A stretch of 64,000 nt of DNA from Thioalkalivibrio sp. ALJ21. Its GTDB lineage: Bacteria; Pseudomonadota; Gammaproteobacteria; Ectothiorhodospirales; Ectothiorhodospiraceae. Below the pieces are notes generated by a model. That model ran no database searches. It was not told the origin of the DNA and was given only the letters and a program-made list of their open reading frames with translations. Below are positions 62,806-64,000 of the stretch, piece by piece (positions within the stretch are counted from its first letter, which is position 1; each line of letters begins with the position of its first letter). The stretch covers positions 186,001 through 250,000 of the forward strand of contig NZ_KB905158.1 of the NCBI RefSeq assembly GCF_000378605.1. Direction: 5' to 3'. The position numbers were made by a program, and so were the translations under genes.

Positions 62806-64000
62806 ATGAGCATTAAAGAGATGCGCGATTCTGTCGTCGATCAGTTTCGAGGCCTGTATGAGCGGGGCGAGATCCTCGCCTTCGCGACCAGCTTCGGGAA
62901 AGACTCCACGACGACGCTGAACCTGGGTCTTGAGGCGGCTCTGGCATGCCGGGCCCAAGGGGGCGTGGTGCCCCCCATCTTGGTTCTTCACACCGACACG
63001 CTGGTGGAGAACCCGGTTGTGCGGACCTATGCCGACGCCATGATTGCGGGTCTCGAGATCTTCGCCGAGAAGCACGGTCTCGACCTTCGGGTTCGCGTTT
63101 CTACGCCATCCTTACTGTCCCAGTGGCCGGTGCAGGTCCTCTCCGGGCGCAGGCTGCCGACGTTTGCTAACCGGGCCCACCGAGCCTGCAGCATCGATCT
63201 AAAGCGGACGCCGGCCGAGAGGGCGCTAGCCGAAGCGCGGCGAGAGCTCAAGAAGGAGGGGGGCGACTCAACCCCGATCCTGATCCTGGGTACACGCACC
63301 GACGAGTCCGTTGGGCGCGCGATTCGAATGCGGGAGCGAGGGGAGGGCGCCCACGTCCAAGAGACCCTCGATCAAGAGGGCAAGGCCGTCCTGAAGCGGA
63401 CATTTGCTCCGATCGCCAACTGGTCCACGATCGATGTCTGGGAGTACCTCGCCCTTTGCGGCGAAGGCCGTCCGTTCGGCAGCTTCATGCACGATTTTGC
63501 CGAGACCATCGACCTGTATCGCGACTCCGGGAATGAGTGCGTCATCATCCAGGATGCGTCCGGAAATGCGCCGAAATCGGCATGCGGAAGTCGATTCGGC
63601 TGCTGGAGCTGCGGGGTCGCTGGATCCACGGACAAATCCATGGGGGCAATGCTGACCCAGCCCCAGTACGCGTTTATGCGTGGATTGAGCGACCTCAGAA
63701 ACTGGCTGGTGGCCACCCAAGGGGATTACTCGATCCGACGCTGGATCTCGCGCAAGCCACACGGGGACACCGGTTACACCTCGATCTTCCCCGCCGACTA
63801 CGACGCCAAAACGACACGCTGGCTACTGGCAGTGCTGATCTCGCTCGATCTCACGGAGGCCGACCGGGCTCGCGATTTCAAGCGTCGAGTGATGGCGGGA
63901 GGCGCCGAGGCCGACCCGGGTGTTCAGGGCATCCGCGCGTCCGCAGCCGACCCGGACCTCATCGAGAAGCGGGTGGCGATGTACATCGAGCGTATGCAGA
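62806..64000 (+). CDS. dndC: DndC-like PAPS-reductase-family protein (cut by window edge)
   Basis: The ATG at 62806 with GGAG eight bases upstream opens a frame that runs off the right edge (398 residues visible). It has A-T-S-F-G-K-D-S-T near residue 28 (the PAPS-reductase ATP-binding loop, with Phe in place of Gly), H-T-D-T-L near 60, C-S-I-D-L-K-R near 127, and S-R-F-G-C-W-S-C-G ... D-K-S-M near 265. The last stretch is the cysteine motif I associate with DndC, which acts in DNA phosphorothioation. Whether dndB/D/E or cognate nucleases follow cannot be seen. Confidence 0.82.
   Translation, partial: MSIKEMRDSVVDQFRGLYERGEILAFATSFGKDSTTTLNLGLEAALACRAQGGVVPPILVLHTDTLVENPVVRTYADAMIAGLEIFAEKHGLDLRVRVSTPSLLSQWPVQVLSGRRLPTFANRAHRACSIDLKRTPAERALAEARRELKKEGGDSTPILILGTRTDESVGRAIRMRERGEGAHVQETLDQEGKAVLKRTFAPIANWSTIDVWEYLALCGEGRPFGSFMHDFAETIDLYRDSGNECVIIQDASGNAPKSACGSRFGCWSCGVAGSTDKSMGAMLTQPQYAFMRGLSDLRNWLVATQGDYSIRRWISRKPHGDTGYTSIFPADYDAKTTRWLLAVLISLDLTEADRARDFKRRVMAGGAEADPGVQGIRASAADPDLIEKRVAMYIERMQ

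Noticed and set aside
1-64000. CRISPR array
   Set aside because: I saw no series of regularly spaced direct repeats anywhere in the window.
1-64000. Phage structural module
   Set aside because: No capsid, portal, terminase, tail or lysis gene is recognisable; phage-like genes alone do not show that the element is a phage.

Overview
The window is GC-rich DNA that looks like part of a large gammaproteobacterial plasmid, or possibly an integrative element or a very large phage. No essential chromosomal operons, rRNA genes, or capsid, tail or terminase genes are visible. A boxA sequence identical to the enterobacterial rRNA antiterminator, a TraR/DksA-type zinc finger, DUF3085, mobile mystery proteins A/B, many toxin-antitoxin and methyltransferase genes, and a 21-gene tRNA array all fit an accessory replicon. 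The exact host cannot be named from this sequence.

The dominant signal is a short C-terminal peptide shared by about 28 intact genes, plus two or three relics, of unknown function. It is a final Leu, Met or Ile preceded by alternating basic residues, roughly [R/K]-x-R-x-R-[L/M/I]-stop. It sits on at least five sequence families, called here A to E. Family A (8.0-13.9, 18.2-20.1, 27.5-29.2 kb) has an N-terminal W-[I/L]-x-[M/L] ... L-x-x-P-[F/Y] motif. Family B (0.3-4.2, 29.9, 48.5, 57.4 kb) is about 320-340 residues. Family C (9.1, 26.4, 27.0 kb) is about 147 residues. Family D (22.2-25.6, 30.9 kb, perhaps 47.7 kb) has an F-C-N motif. Family E (20.1 relic, 29.2 kb) completes the set. Arg, Leu and stop codons in the tag differ from gene to gene, so the peptide rather than a DNA repeat is conserved. 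No recognisable enzyme, toxin, methyltransferase or membrane protein in the window carries it. A common destination for the tagged proteins (export, packaging, assembly or degradation) is the simplest reading.

Layout: 0-4.8 kb, family B operon; 4.9-7.2 kb, AbiE-like toxin-antitoxin operon with a palindromic operator; 7.2-13.9 kb, tagged families A and C in a translationally coupled run; 14-17.9 kb, minus-strand small genes under a repeated promoter type, with a TnpB relic; 18.2-20.5 kb, tagged A-A-E; 20.6-22.2 kb, HipB/HipA-like pair; 22.2-31.5 kb, more tagged families (D on minus, C-A-A-E-B on plus); 31.8-34.9 kb, cytosine methyltransferase, DUF3085, PilZ and lipoprotein genes; 34.9-41.0 kb, a methyltransferase/helicase/GIY-YIG cassette resembling a restriction or defence system, followed by twin winged-helix regulators; 42-49.6 kb, secreted nuclease, MNT nucleotidyltransferase, mobile mystery pair and two more tagged genes; 49.7-54.5 kb, HNH protein and the tRNA array with structured spacers and a boxA leader, all on the minus strand; 54.7-62.6 kb, a minus-strand run with an N4/N6 methyltransferase, one tagged gene, PD-(D/E)XK nuclease, RNase HII, ATP-grasp and YgjV-like genes; 62.8 kb to the end, a DndC-like PAPS-reductase-family gene cut by the window edge.

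The genes suggest a replicon that protects itself (modification, restriction, toxin-antitoxin), supplements host translation with its own tRNAs, and carries a large, actively duplicating repertoire of tagged proteins that may act together.
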